A DNA stretch of 13,585 bases from Anaerolineales bacterium UBA2029. GTDB taxonomy: Bacteria > Chloroflexota > Anaerolineae > Aggregatilineales > Aggregatilineaceae. Of the stretch, positions 7,001 through 13,580 are shown one piece after another. The stretch spans positions 1 through 13,585 of the forward strand of contig DDBP01000154.1 of assembly GCA_002332795.1 (NCBI GenBank). Reading direction: 5' to 3'. Under the pieces are notes generated by a model. That model ran no database searches and was not told where the DNA came from. It worked only from the letters and a program-made list of their open reading frames with translations. The translations under genes were made by a program, and so were the position numbers. Each line of letters opens with the position of its first letter. Within the stretch, counting starts at the first letter, position 1.

Positions 7001-7801
7001 TCAGCCGCCCGTCTCCTGATGATCAGCATACAGGTCCAACGCCTCAGGGCGGATCAGGTCGGCAGCGCATCCCTCGCCTGCAGGGACCTGCAGGCCGCGC
7101 ACCAGCACCACCGGCAACCCTTCGGCCCCCTGACCGGTGATCAGCCCCGCCGCTGCTGCCAGTTCGTCGCCCAGGCCCGTGACAGTAACGCGCAACTCCC
7201 GCCCATACAGGTCGCGCTGCCCGCGCTTGTCCCATACCGCAGGAAAGCCCGCCAGTCCGATGGCCACGCCCACCGTACCGACGCGAAAGGGACGACCGTG
7301 CGAATCGCTGATCACCACCCCAGGCGCGACGCCGGTCAGCTCCGCCAGCCGTTGCCGGATGTGCCTGGCGGAACGATCGGGGTCTTCTGGCAAGAGCAGC
7401 ACCCAGTCGTCCGACTCGCGACCGACATTCGAGTGATCAATGCCTGCGTTGGCCAGCGTGAAGCCCAGGCGGTGCCGCACGATCAGCACATCCTGCCGCA
7501 TCCGCGAAATAGCCGTTGACTCGCGCAGAATCAGTTCGACCATGCGCGGGTCTTTGCGCACGATCTCGGCCACGCGACAGGCCCGCGCGGAAGGCTGCAC
7601 CGTGTTCAGGTTGACGAAGCGCCCCTCGGCCTTGGAAACCAGCTTCGACGTGATGACCACGATGTCCCCGGTCTCCAGGGTCAGCCCTGCCCGGCGGAGG
7701 CTGGCATAGATCAACACAGCAAGATCGTCACCGGGCTGCACATGCGGGATACCCGGCAACCCGGTGAACGTGACTTGCGTCAGCGGCACGGTTGGAGACA
7801 C
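7001..7801 (-). CDS. cofE: Coenzyme F420-0:L-glutamate ligase CofE
   Basis: The 266-residue protein adds L-glutamate(s) to F420-0 through GTP-dependent amide bond formation. Characteristic stretches are LPGIPHVQPGDDL (15-27), DIVVITSKLVSKAEGR (46-61), GFTLANAGIDHSNV (113-126), LLPEDPD (136-142) and ISDSHGRPFRVGTVGVAIG (164-182). Length matches single-domain CofE (about 250-265), so it lacks the C-terminal nitroreductase half of mycobacterial FbiB; that function is the next gene. The start is GTG at 7801, one nucleotide after the npdG stop, with only a weak upstream GGAA, so coupled translation is likely. A second in-frame GTG four codons in is possible. Tail length (number of glutamates) cannot be predicted. 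Confidence 0.95.
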   Translation of the reverse strand: MSPTVPLTQVTFTGLPGIPHVQPGDDLAVLIYASLRRAGLTLETGDIVVITSKLVSKAEGRFVNLNTVQPSARACRVAEIVRKDPRMVELILRESTAISRMRQDVLIVRHRLGFTLANAGIDHSNVGRESDDWVLLLPEDPDRSARHIRQRLAELTGVAPGVVISDSHGRPFRVGTVGVAIGLAGFPAVWDKRGQRDLYGRELRVTVTGLGDELAAAAGLITGQGAEGLPVVLVRGLQVPAGEGCAADLIRPEALDLYADHQETGG

Positions 7802-7802
7802 G

Positions 7803-8477
7803 TCATTCCAGCCCTGTGATGCGAATCCCCGCTCCAGGGACTTTGTAGCGCTTATTGATATACAGCAGCACCGGCGTCAACGCCTCAACAGCCACCGCGT
7901 TTGCCAACGGGCCAGCGTCTATTGCCCGCATCCCAGGGATGGCTTCCACGAGTTGCATCACATGGGCTTTGGCTTCCGCGTCGTCGGCACACACCAACAC
8001 GTCGCAATTGACGCTGTGTTCCAGGTCCTTCAGGTGCGCCGCTCCGACGTTCTGAAAGGCGGCAACCACCTTCACGCCATCACCGAGCAAGGCCTGGGCT
8101 TCCAGGCTGGCCGCCTTGCCGGGCGGCACATGGACCGTGCGCACATCGGGCGGCTGCAGGGGCACCGTGACATCCACCAGGATTTTGCCCTGCACCTGTT
8201 CTTTCACCGTCTCCAGAATCGCCTGATGAGCGCTGTAGGGCACGCTGAGCACCACGATATCGGCCTGGGCAGCCGCTTCTTCATTGCTCATGCCCTGGAT
8301 CAGCGCTGCGCCCAGCACGCTGTTGAGTTCCTCAGCTTTGGCTGCGGCGCGCTCTGCCTCGCGCGATCCGATCAGCACGCGATAGCCGTGCTGTGCCCAG
8401 CGCAAGACCAGACCAGAACCCTCTTTGCCGGTACCTCCCAGCACAGCAATGGTCAGGAATTTGGAATCGCCACTCAA
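7803..8477 (-). CDS. npdG: NADPH:coenzyme F420 oxidoreductase
   Basis: The 224-residue Rossmann protein carries AVLGGTGKEGSGL (11-23), the dinucleotide loop of the F420-dependent NADP oxidoreductase family, IGSRE (36-40) for the NADP 2'-phosphate, LSVPYSAH (77-84) and VDVTVPL (101-107). It moves hydride between NADPH and F420; in bacteria it usually supplies reduced F420 for F420-dependent enzymes. I take the TTG at 8477 as start: GGGAGG lies 9 nt upstream, directly after the aminohydrolase stop, and there is no ATG before the Rossmann loop. It leads the F420 block and is 1 nt from cofE. Confidence in function is high; the TTG start is moderately sure. Confidence 0.93.
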   Translation of the reverse strand: MSGDSKFLTIAVLGGTGKEGSGLVLRWAQHGYRVLIGSREAERAAAKAEELNSVLGAALIQGMSNEEAAAQADIVVLSVPYSAHQAILETVKEQVQGKILVDVTVPLQPPDVRTVHVPPGKAASLEAQALLGDGVKVVAAFQNVGAAHLKDLEHSVNCDVLVCADDAEAKAHVMQLVEAIPGMRAIDAGPLANAVAVEALTPVLLYINKRYKVPGAGIRITGLE

Positions 8478-8486
8478 GTTCAGTCG

Positions 8487-8492
8487 CCTCCC
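8487..8492 (-). promoter_or_regulatory. Ribosome binding site for npdG
   Basis: GGGAGG on the minus strand begins right after the TGA of the aminohydrolase gene and ends 9 nt before TTG 8477. It decides the unusual TTG start. Confidence 0.6.
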
Positions 8493-9851
8493 TCACTGAG
8501 CGAGCACCTGTTGCACATGGTAGTTATAGCGCTCCCAGACCCTAGGTGCATAGTCGCGCGCCGCAGCCGCGATCTGTCCCTCGTCCAGTGTCAACAGTTG
8601 CCGGTCGCGCATCAGCACCCGCCCCGCGACAATGGTCGTCGTGACCATAGATGCTTCAAACCCGAACAGGATATGCCAGGGCAAATTGCCAGCGTTCAGC
8701 GGCGTGAAGGGTTTGTAGTCCACCAGGATCACGTCCGCCGCTGCCCCAGGCGACAACTCCCCAACTGCCTGTGCGAAGAAAGACGATGCCAGACGGGCAT
8801 TGTTGACGGTCGCGATTCGCGCGATCAGATCGCCCGGAGCCAGACGCGGATCACGATGCACCACTTTCTGTAACAGGTACGCCGCCTTCCACTCCGCCCA
8901 CATGTTGTTGCTGAAGCCATCGTTGCCCAGCGCCAGCCTGATCCCTTCCTGAGCCATGGTGTCAATAGCCGCCGCACCTACCCCGTTATTCATGTTCGAG
9001 CGCGGCTGATGCGACACCCACGTCCCCGTCCGTTTGAGAATCTCGCGCTCCGCGGCGTTGACGTGCACAGCGTGCGCCACGATGGTCTTCGGCCCCAGAA
9101 TGCCATGCGCCTCCAGCCGTTCGACGACGCGCTTGCCCGTCTTGCGCACGCTATCTTCTTCGTCGGCTTCGTGCTCGGCCACGTGAATGTGGAAGCCCGT
9201 CTCAAGGCCACTGGCCGCTGCCACACATGCCCGTAGGGTCTCTTCGGAAAGCGTCAGGCTGGCGTGCAGACCGAAGGTCGCGGCGACCAGCGGGCGCGCT
9301 TTCGCCGCACGCAGAAAGCGTACATTCTCGGCAATGCCCGCCTGCGCCTTTTCCGGCCCGTCGCGATCGGTGACCTCGTAGCACAACACCGCGCGCAGCC
9401 CGGCCTGCTCTACCGCGTCAGCGATCACGTCCAGGCTACCGTCTATGAAATTGGGGCTGGCGTGATGATCGATCAGCGTCGTAGTGCCATGCTTGATGGC
9501 ATCCACCAGGCACACCAACGCGCTGAAGCGCACCGCCTCGGCATCGAGCGACTTGTCCAGCGGCCACCACAGCCGTTGCAGAATCTCTGGAAAATTCTTG
9601 GGGGCTGGACCAGGGATCGCCATACCGCGCGCATAGGCCCCGTAGAAGTGCGTATGCGCGCAGATGTTGCCTGGCATGATCAGCTGCCCACGAGCATCCA
9701 GACGCTCCGCCTGAGGGTAGCGCTCCGCCAGGGTTTGCGCGTCGCCTACCTCGCGGATCGTGTCGCCCTCGATATAGACCGCGCCATGCTCGATCACGCG
9801 GTTGGGTGTCTCCCAGGTGATCACTGTTCCATTGTGAATGAGCAAAGCCAT
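8493..9851 (-). CDS. ssnA: SsnA-family aminohydrolase (amidohydrolase superfamily)
   Basis: The 452-residue metal-dependent hydrolase has the superfamily ligands HTH (66-68), HIH (221-223), the H260 of VAHAVH and D311 in LGNDGFS, with E226 as likely acid/base in the HVAEHE stretch: the cytosine-deaminase/guanine-deaminase/ATZ-TRZ branch. Within it, LWWPLDKSLD (94-103), DHHASP (128-133), SNMNNGVG (285-292) and the DYKPFTPL...HILFGF segment resemble E. coli SsnA as I remember it. SsnA genes typically sit with selenium-dependent molybdenum hydroxylases and purine degradation genes; its substrate is not established. Here a hydroxylase Fe-S gene lies 8 kb downstream in the same direction. ATG 9851 has GGAG 9 nt upstream; the preceding gene ends 33 nt away. 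Metal-dependent deaminase is firm, exact substrate open. Confidence 0.9.
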   Translation of the reverse strand: MALLIHNGTVITWETPNRVIEHGAVYIEGDTIREVGDAQTLAERYPQAERLDARGQLIMPGNICAHTHFYGAYARGMAIPGPAPKNFPEILQRLWWPLDKSLDAEAVRFSALVCLVDAIKHGTTTLIDHHASPNFIDGSLDVIADAVEQAGLRAVLCYEVTDRDGPEKAQAGIAENVRFLRAAKARPLVAATFGLHASLTLSEETLRACVAAASGLETGFHIHVAEHEADEEDSVRKTGKRVVERLEAHGILGPKTIVAHAVHVNAAEREILKRTGTWVSHQPRSNMNNGVGAAAIDTMAQEGIRLALGNDGFSNNMWAEWKAAYLLQKVVHRDPRLAPGDLIARIATVNNARLASSFFAQAVGELSPGAAADVILVDYKPFTPLNAGNLPWHILFGFEASMVTTTIVAGRVLMRDRQLLTLDEGQIAAAARDYAPRVWERYNYHVQQVLAQ

Positions 9852-9884
9852 TGTGTCGCACTCCAGAAATATCGCGCCAGGGCG

Positions 9885-10550
9885 TCAAGAAGAACTATCT
9901 GGACCGTTCAGCGGGCCGCCGCGTTGTTTCACCGCAGCCAGGATTGTCCCAACACCTGTCTCCACCGTCTCAGGGGTCGGCAACAGCACATGCTCGCCGT
10001 CGAGAGGCGCGGTCGAGGCGATCACGATCCCCTCGCGGCATGGTATGCGTAGCTGCGGACCGCTCAACGCTCCACCGGACAGGATTCGTTCTGCGCGTAT
10101 GCCCTGCCGTTCCAGCGCGTAGAACACCCGATCCACAAAGTCCTCAGCGTCGGAATACAGGTCCGCCACATCGTGTGCAGCGACAAAGCGATCCCATGTG
10201 GTGTGAATGAAGCTCACTGCCCGACGCCTGGCATTCAGGACAGGTGGATCTTTGCGGCGCAACTCCCCGATCTGCAATTTGTAGTAGAGCGCGTGCGCAC
10301 GGGGATGAGACGCTTCTTCCGGCAGCAGATCGCAGCGGCGAACCAGCTCTATCCCCGTGCGGCGGGCGTAGTAATGAATGCCGCCGTTCAGTTCACCGAA
10401 CGCACGGCTGAAGAAAAAGGCGATGTACTCCGCGTAGATACCCTGCCCGGCCTGCCCCTGCGGCACGCGATACCAGTGTTCGGTCTGCAGTTTCTCGAAA
10501 TCGCGCTTCCGCTTGATCACGCCGACCAGGACGCGATCTTCGGGATACAT
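9885..10550 (-). CDS. Conserved-looking protein of unknown function, 221 residues
   Basis: I do not recognise a named family. ATG 10550 has a strong GGGAGG a few nt upstream and lies 12 nt after the PLP-enzyme stop. The protein is soluble, without signal peptide or membrane segments. The first 125 residues look constrained: HWYRVP (25-30), GIYAEYIAFFFSRAF (37-51), HYYARRTG (59-66), LLPEE (75-79), LYYKLQIGEL (88-97) and FIHTTWDRF (114-122), rich in aromatics and basic residues. The C-terminal part has an alternating strand-like stretch near 150-192 (GIRAERI, GIVIAS). Similar N-terminal sequences seem familiar from Chloroflexota genomes, but I cannot name a function. Its tight position between the PLP enzyme and the aminohydrolase implies co-transcription. 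Confidence 0.8.
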   Translation of the reverse strand: MYPEDRVLVGVIKRKRDFEKLQTEHWYRVPQGQAGQGIYAEYIAFFFSRAFGELNGGIHYYARRTGIELVRRCDLLPEEASHPRAHALYYKLQIGELRRKDPPVLNARRRAVSFIHTTWDRFVAAHDVADLYSDAEDFVDRVFYALERQGIRAERILSGGALSGPQLRIPCREGIVIASTAPLDGEHVLLPTPETVETGVGTILAAVKQRGGPLNGPDSSS

Positions 10551-10562
10551 CGCCCCTCCCGA

Positions 10563-11966
10563 TCAGATGCGACCCGTGCGGCGATATTCCAGCAGCCTGG
10601 CGTCAATCTCCTTGACCAGCGCCTGCTCAGCTTCCCACCAGGCCGGGTCCTTCTGGGCATCCAGTTCCTGGACCGTCTTGCCCTGTTGCTCAACCCAGGT
10701 GTAGTACTTGAGGTTATGCCAGCGCGCGCGGTTCTCCCAGTTGCCTTCCCAGATATAGTCGGTCCGCAGGCCGTGAAACAGGCTGCGCACGCGCGCGATG
10801 GCTTCCGTCTCGTCCACCACGCCGTAGTCGCGGCGCATGGCCTCCATCACGCTGCCATAACGATCCAGCCCATCCGTCGCCACCGTGACGATCAGATCGT
10901 CCTTGCCCATGCGGTAGTACTTGGCCGTCTTGATCGCGCCAAAGATATTGCAGATGCTGCTGATGCCCAGGCGCGTCTTCAGGTAGTCCACTGTCTCCTG
11001 CGGGATGCCGAAGTAATTGACCAGCGCGCGCAGCCCCCCCTCGTCGGCGAAAATCTGCAGGCCCAGCTTGGTCTCCAGGTCGTCAATCAGCATGATGGCG
11101 TCCATGTTGTTGACGTTGTGAATCCAGGTCACATGCTTGTCGCCGATCCCCTGGATGTCGTGCCCGCCGTAGCCGTTGAGCGCCAGCGTCGGGCACTGAA
11201 TCGGCTCCAGCCCGACGATCTTGTGATCGTGCCACTGCTGCTTGAGCCGATCGCCTGCGGCGATCGTGCCCGCGCTGCCCATCGCCGACACAAAAGCCGA
11301 CACTTTGCCGCTGCCGATGCCCTGTTCGGCCAATTCCCTGGCCAGGTCAATGATGGTGTTGCCGGTCACATAGTAGTGGAACCGGTAGTTGCCCATCACC
11401 TCGAACTGATTCATGCTGCGCATGTTGGGGTCAGAAGCCATCAGCTCCTTGACCTTGTCGTAGATTTCCTTGACGTTGCTTTCGCAGCCCGGAGTCTTGA
11501 TCACTCTGGCCCCGTACGCCTCGATCATCTCGAAGCGTTCTTTGCTCATCTCCTCCGGCAGGATCACGATGCTGTTGCAGCCCATGCGCCCCGCCACATA
11601 GGCCCCGCCGATGCCGTAGTTGCCAGTCGAGGGCCAGATCAGCGTGTGCTTCCAGGGGTCAACGTCGCCGAAGAGTTCCTTCTCGATCAGCACCGAATAC
11701 GTCGCACCCACTTTGTGACTGCGGGTGGGAAAGTGTGTGCTGGTCAGCACCGCGATCGGTGTCTCGACACCTGTCAATTGGGGCGGCAGCACCGCGTACT
11801 GAATGCGGTTGTTGATGTCGCGCCAGGAAATGTTGAACAGGTTGATGGGTGCCAGCGGGTCCTTGGTCCGCGCTTCATTGGCTTTGGCCCGAATCTCCGG
11901 ATCAATGAGATGCGGATGGAGCATCTCTTCGAAGGTCGGCCCGGTGATCAGTCTACGTTCTGCCAC
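10563..11966 (-). CDS. PLP-dependent fold-type II enzyme (cysteine synthase/threonine synthase-like)
   Basis: The 467-residue protein has the fold-type II PLP signature: SHKVGAT (83-89) with K85 as the Schiff-base lysine, STGNYGIG (113-120) as the substrate carboxylate loop, and SAMGSAGT (227-234) as the glycine-rich phosphate loop. It is longer than cysteine synthase (about 310), with an extra N-terminal segment of about 50 residues and a C-terminal extension rich in W and charged residues (after about 400). Enzymes of this shape are often annotated only as PLP-dependent beta-subunit-like lyases or synthases; beta-elimination, replacement or ammonia-lyase chemistry are all possible. The start is GTG 11966, with CAGGAG 8 nt upstream. 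It follows a 90-nt gap, the largest internal gap of the array, so it may head a transcription unit. Diaminopropionate ammonia-lyase (YgeX) is one alternative, not supported by specific motifs I can see. Confidence 0.85.
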   Translation of the reverse strand: MAERRLITGPTFEEMLHPHLIDPEIRAKANEARTKDPLAPINLFNISWRDINNRIQYAVLPPQLTGVETPIAVLTSTHFPTRSHKVGATYSVLIEKELFGDVDPWKHTLIWPSTGNYGIGGAYVAGRMGCNSIVILPEEMSKERFEMIEAYGARVIKTPGCESNVKEIYDKVKELMASDPNMRSMNQFEVMGNYRFHYYVTGNTIIDLARELAEQGIGSGKVSAFVSAMGSAGTIAAGDRLKQQWHDHKIVGLEPIQCPTLALNGYGGHDIQGIGDKHVTWIHNVNNMDAIMLIDDLETKLGLQIFADEGGLRALVNYFGIPQETVDYLKTRLGISSICNIFGAIKTAKYYRMGKDDLIVTVATDGLDRYGSVMEAMRRDYGVVDETEAIARVRSLFHGLRTDYIWEGNWENRARWHNLKYYTWVEQQGKTVQELDAQKDPAWWEAEQALVKEIDARLLEYRRTGRI

Positions 11967-11974
11967 TTTGAATT

Positions 11975-11980
11975 CTCCTG
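11975..11980 (-). promoter_or_regulatory. Ribosome binding site for the PLP enzyme
   Basis: CAGGAG on the minus strand lies 8 nt before GTG 11966 and supports this non-ATG start. Confidence 0.6.
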
Positions 11981-12001
11981 TTGGTGCTCAATAGTCAGGT
12001 T

Positions 12002-12022
12002 CGGCAGTCTCTTGACCTGCCG
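12002..12022 (-). other. Small hairpin in the 90-nt gap upstream of the PLP enzyme
   Basis: A perfect 6-bp inverted repeat (CGGCAG / CTGCCG) encloses a 9-nt loop in the intergenic gap 11967-12056. On the minus strand A's precede it and no U-run follows, so it does not look like a terminator for these genes; on the plus strand TTTT follows, but no plus-strand gene exists. It could be a 5'-leader structure or an operator. No convincing -35/-10 pair was found in the gap. Confidence 0.3.
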
Positions 12023-12056
12023 TTTTGCGATGTGCCTGTAGTGCTCCCAGACGATT

Positions 12057-12308
12057 TCACCCCACCTCGTCGTCTGGGAAGATTTCGCGTTCCAGACGTT
12101 TCATCTGGTTGTAGACATAGTCGCGGTGATTGGCCAGTTCGCGGTAGCGCTGATAAGCCTCGTCGGGCATCTTCTCAGTCGCGCCACCGTGCTGTGCCAG
12201 CAGCGCATCAATTTCCTCATCGATCGCTTCGTATTCCAGAACAAGCTTTTGATAGCGCTGCACGCGCTCTATATCTCCGGTCCCCTCTGGTCGGGCTTCA
12301 CCGCTCAC
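12057..12308 (-). CDS. Small charged coiled-coil protein, 83 residues, unknown function
   Basis: GTG 12308 to TGA at 12059. The protein is highly charged and predicted helical: about 13-40 and 48-75 have heptad-like spacing (YQKLVLEYEAIDEEIDALL; YRELANHRDYVYNQMKRLE) separated by a short Gly/Pro-containing turn (HGGATEKMP), suggesting a helical hairpin. There is no signal or membrane segment. The start lies 23 nt after the glycosyltransferase stop, with GGTGGAG close upstream. I cannot assign a function. The codon pattern and the spacing fit a real gene; a competing frame at 12298-12489 lies antiparallel to no feature and overlaps the transferase end, so I rejected it. Confidence 0.65.
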   Translation of the reverse strand: MSGEARPEGTGDIERVQRYQKLVLEYEAIDEEIDALLAQHGGATEKMPDEAYQRYRELANHRDYVYNQMKRLEREIFPDDEVG

Positions 12309-12331
12309 CGCTCCACCCCTTCATCACCAAA

Positions 12332-13357
12332 TTATTCTTCAGCCACCTTATTATCACCCGCCGCCGGGATCGTCCGTCCGGCGGCTTCCACATCAGACAT
12401 CCCTTGCGCCTGTTCCGGCTGCTGTTCCCATACATCAGCGACCACATACAGGGGTCTCTGGCGCACCTCGTCGTAGATGCGCGCGACATACTGCCCCAGG
12501 ATGAAAAAGAAGAACATCTGGAACGAGCTGACCAGCAACAAGACCACCAGAGTGGTTGCCTGGCCTTCGAACTGTATGTTGCTGCCTGAAAGGCGCAGTA
12601 GAGCCACGATGGGAATCGCCAGGATCGCGATCAGCGCGAACAGCAGGCTGGCATAGATTGCCACCTGCAAAGGGAAATACGAAAAACCCGTGATCGCATC
12701 CAGCGCAAAGCGGATCATCTTGCGCAGGGGATACTTCGTCTGGCCGGCGAAACGCTCCTGCCGCACATACGTCACGCCGGTCTGCCGAAAACCGATCCAG
12801 CTTGTCAGGCCGCGGATGAAGCGGTTGTGCTCGCGCATGGAGTTGAGGGCATTCACCACCTGGCGATCCATCAGCCGAAAGTCGCCCGTATCCACCGGGA
12901 TATTGACATCGGTGATGCGGTAGATCAGGCGATAGAAGAGCTTGGCCGTGAACTTCTTGAACCAGGATTCGCCGCGCCGCTCCGAGCGCACAGCATAGAC
13001 CACCTGATACCCTTCGCGCCACTTCTCCAGCAGTTGCAGGATCACTTCTGGCGGGTCTTGCAGATCGGCATCAATGATGACCACCGCATCGCCACGAGCA
13101 TGATCCAGCCCCGCGGTGACCGCGTTCTGATGCCCGAAGTTGCGGGCAAAATTCACCACGCGCACACGCGGGTCGCGCTCCACCAGTGCGCGCATCTTCT
13201 CCGCCGAGCCATCGTAGCTGCCGTCGTTGACCATGACCAGTTCCCACGGCTCGCCGGTGCTGTCCAGCACCGCTGCCAGCCGACGGTACAACTCGTCAAT
13301 GATCGGCTCTTCGTTATAGACCGGCGCGACGACCGAAATCACTGGACGTGTGCTCAT
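12332..13357 (-). CDS. Family 2 glycosyltransferase, DPM-synthase/GtrB-like, with two membrane segments
   Basis: The 341-residue enzyme has an N-terminal GT-A domain: VVAPVYNEEP (9-18), VNDGSYDGS (43-51), IIDADLQDPPE (94-104) with the metal-binding DAD at 96-98, and VDTGDFRLM (155-163). RQERFAGQTKYP (199-210) is typical of the polyprenyl-phosphate sugar synthase branch (DPMS, GtrB, ArnC). Two hydrophobic hairpin segments follow at about 225-256 and 268-290, then a cytoplasmic, acidic tail. It should load a sugar from a nucleotide donor onto undecaprenyl phosphate at the membrane. ATG 13357 was chosen because the family starts just before the VVAPVYNEEP strand and AGAGGGG precedes it; the frame stays open upstream but is low-complexity and unlike the family. 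The GT-C protein at 557-3166 is a possible user of such a lipid-linked sugar. Confidence 0.92.
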   Translation of the reverse strand: MSTRPVISVVAPVYNEEPIIDELYRRLAAVLDSTGEPWELVMVNDGSYDGSAEKMRALVERDPRVRVVNFARNFGHQNAVTAGLDHARGDAVVIIDADLQDPPEVILQLLEKWREGYQVVYAVRSERRGESWFKKFTAKLFYRLIYRITDVNIPVDTGDFRLMDRQVVNALNSMREHNRFIRGLTSWIGFRQTGVTYVRQERFAGQTKYPLRKMIRFALDAITGFSYFPLQVAIYASLLFALIAILAIPIVALLRLSGSNIQFEGQATTLVVLLLVSSFQMFFFFILGQYVARIYDEVRQRPLYVVADVWEQQPEQAQGMSDVEAAGRTIPAAGDNKVAEE

Positions 13358-13395
13358 ATCCCCTCTGTCAGCCGAGCATCCCGTTGCCAGTCTCC

Positions 13396-13401
13396 ATTGT
13401 A
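13396..13401 (-). promoter_or_regulatory. Candidate -10 element upstream of the family 2 glycosyltransferase
   Basis: TACAAT on the minus strand (5 of 6 matches to the bacterial -10 consensus) lies 38 nt before ATG 13357. No good -35 hexamer is found 16-18 nt upstream, so this is weak support for a promoter in 13358-13485. Confidence 0.25.
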
Positions 13402-13485
13402 CCCATTGAACGCCCTCGGCGCGACTGCTGCACGACGGAGGGTGCGTGCAAAATGTGTCAGGCAGTTTTGCCGCGCTCCGCTTTA

Positions 13486-13580
13486 CCTCACCCCCACTCG
13501 GCGCTGACGCGCCTCGTTGCCCCCTCTCCTGCCTAGACTGGAGAGGGGGCAAGCCGAGCGAAGCGAGGCTGGGGGTGAGG
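13486..13580. repeat. Imperfect palindromic intergenic repeat (MITE/REP-like)
   Basis: The two ends are perfect inverted copies of 11 nt: CCTCACCCCCA (13486-13496) and its complement (13570-13580). The core has a second perfect 13-bp stem, TTGCCCCCTCTCC (13517-13529) with 13540-13552, around a 10-nt loop. The segments between stems (13497-13516 and 13553-13569) are unequal and pair poorly. The C-run/G-run arms and the GCGAAGCG core resemble short palindromic repeats dispersed between genes in Chloroflexota and other GC-rich bacteria. There is no coding capacity, and no transposase or clear target duplication is visible. It could also stop transcription entering from either side. The stretch 13358-13485 between it and the transferase gene shows nothing else. 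Confidence 0.75.

Noticed and set aside
12002..12022. Rho-independent terminator between the small protein and the PLP enzyme
   Set aside because: The stem is only 6 bp, and the T-run is on the plus-strand side; on the coding strand no U-run follows. It is kept only as a low-confidence hairpin.
10173..12041. A 622-codon open frame on the plus strand
   Set aside because: It is antisense to the PLP enzyme and the 221-residue protein, and its composition is that of a reverse-frame shadow. The minus-strand frames have ribosome binding sites and catalytic motifs.
13358..13552. N-terminal extension of the family 2 glycosyltransferase by 65 residues
   Set aside because: The extension is low in family similarity and runs into the palindromic repeat; the ATG at 13357 has a purine-rich site and matches the family start.
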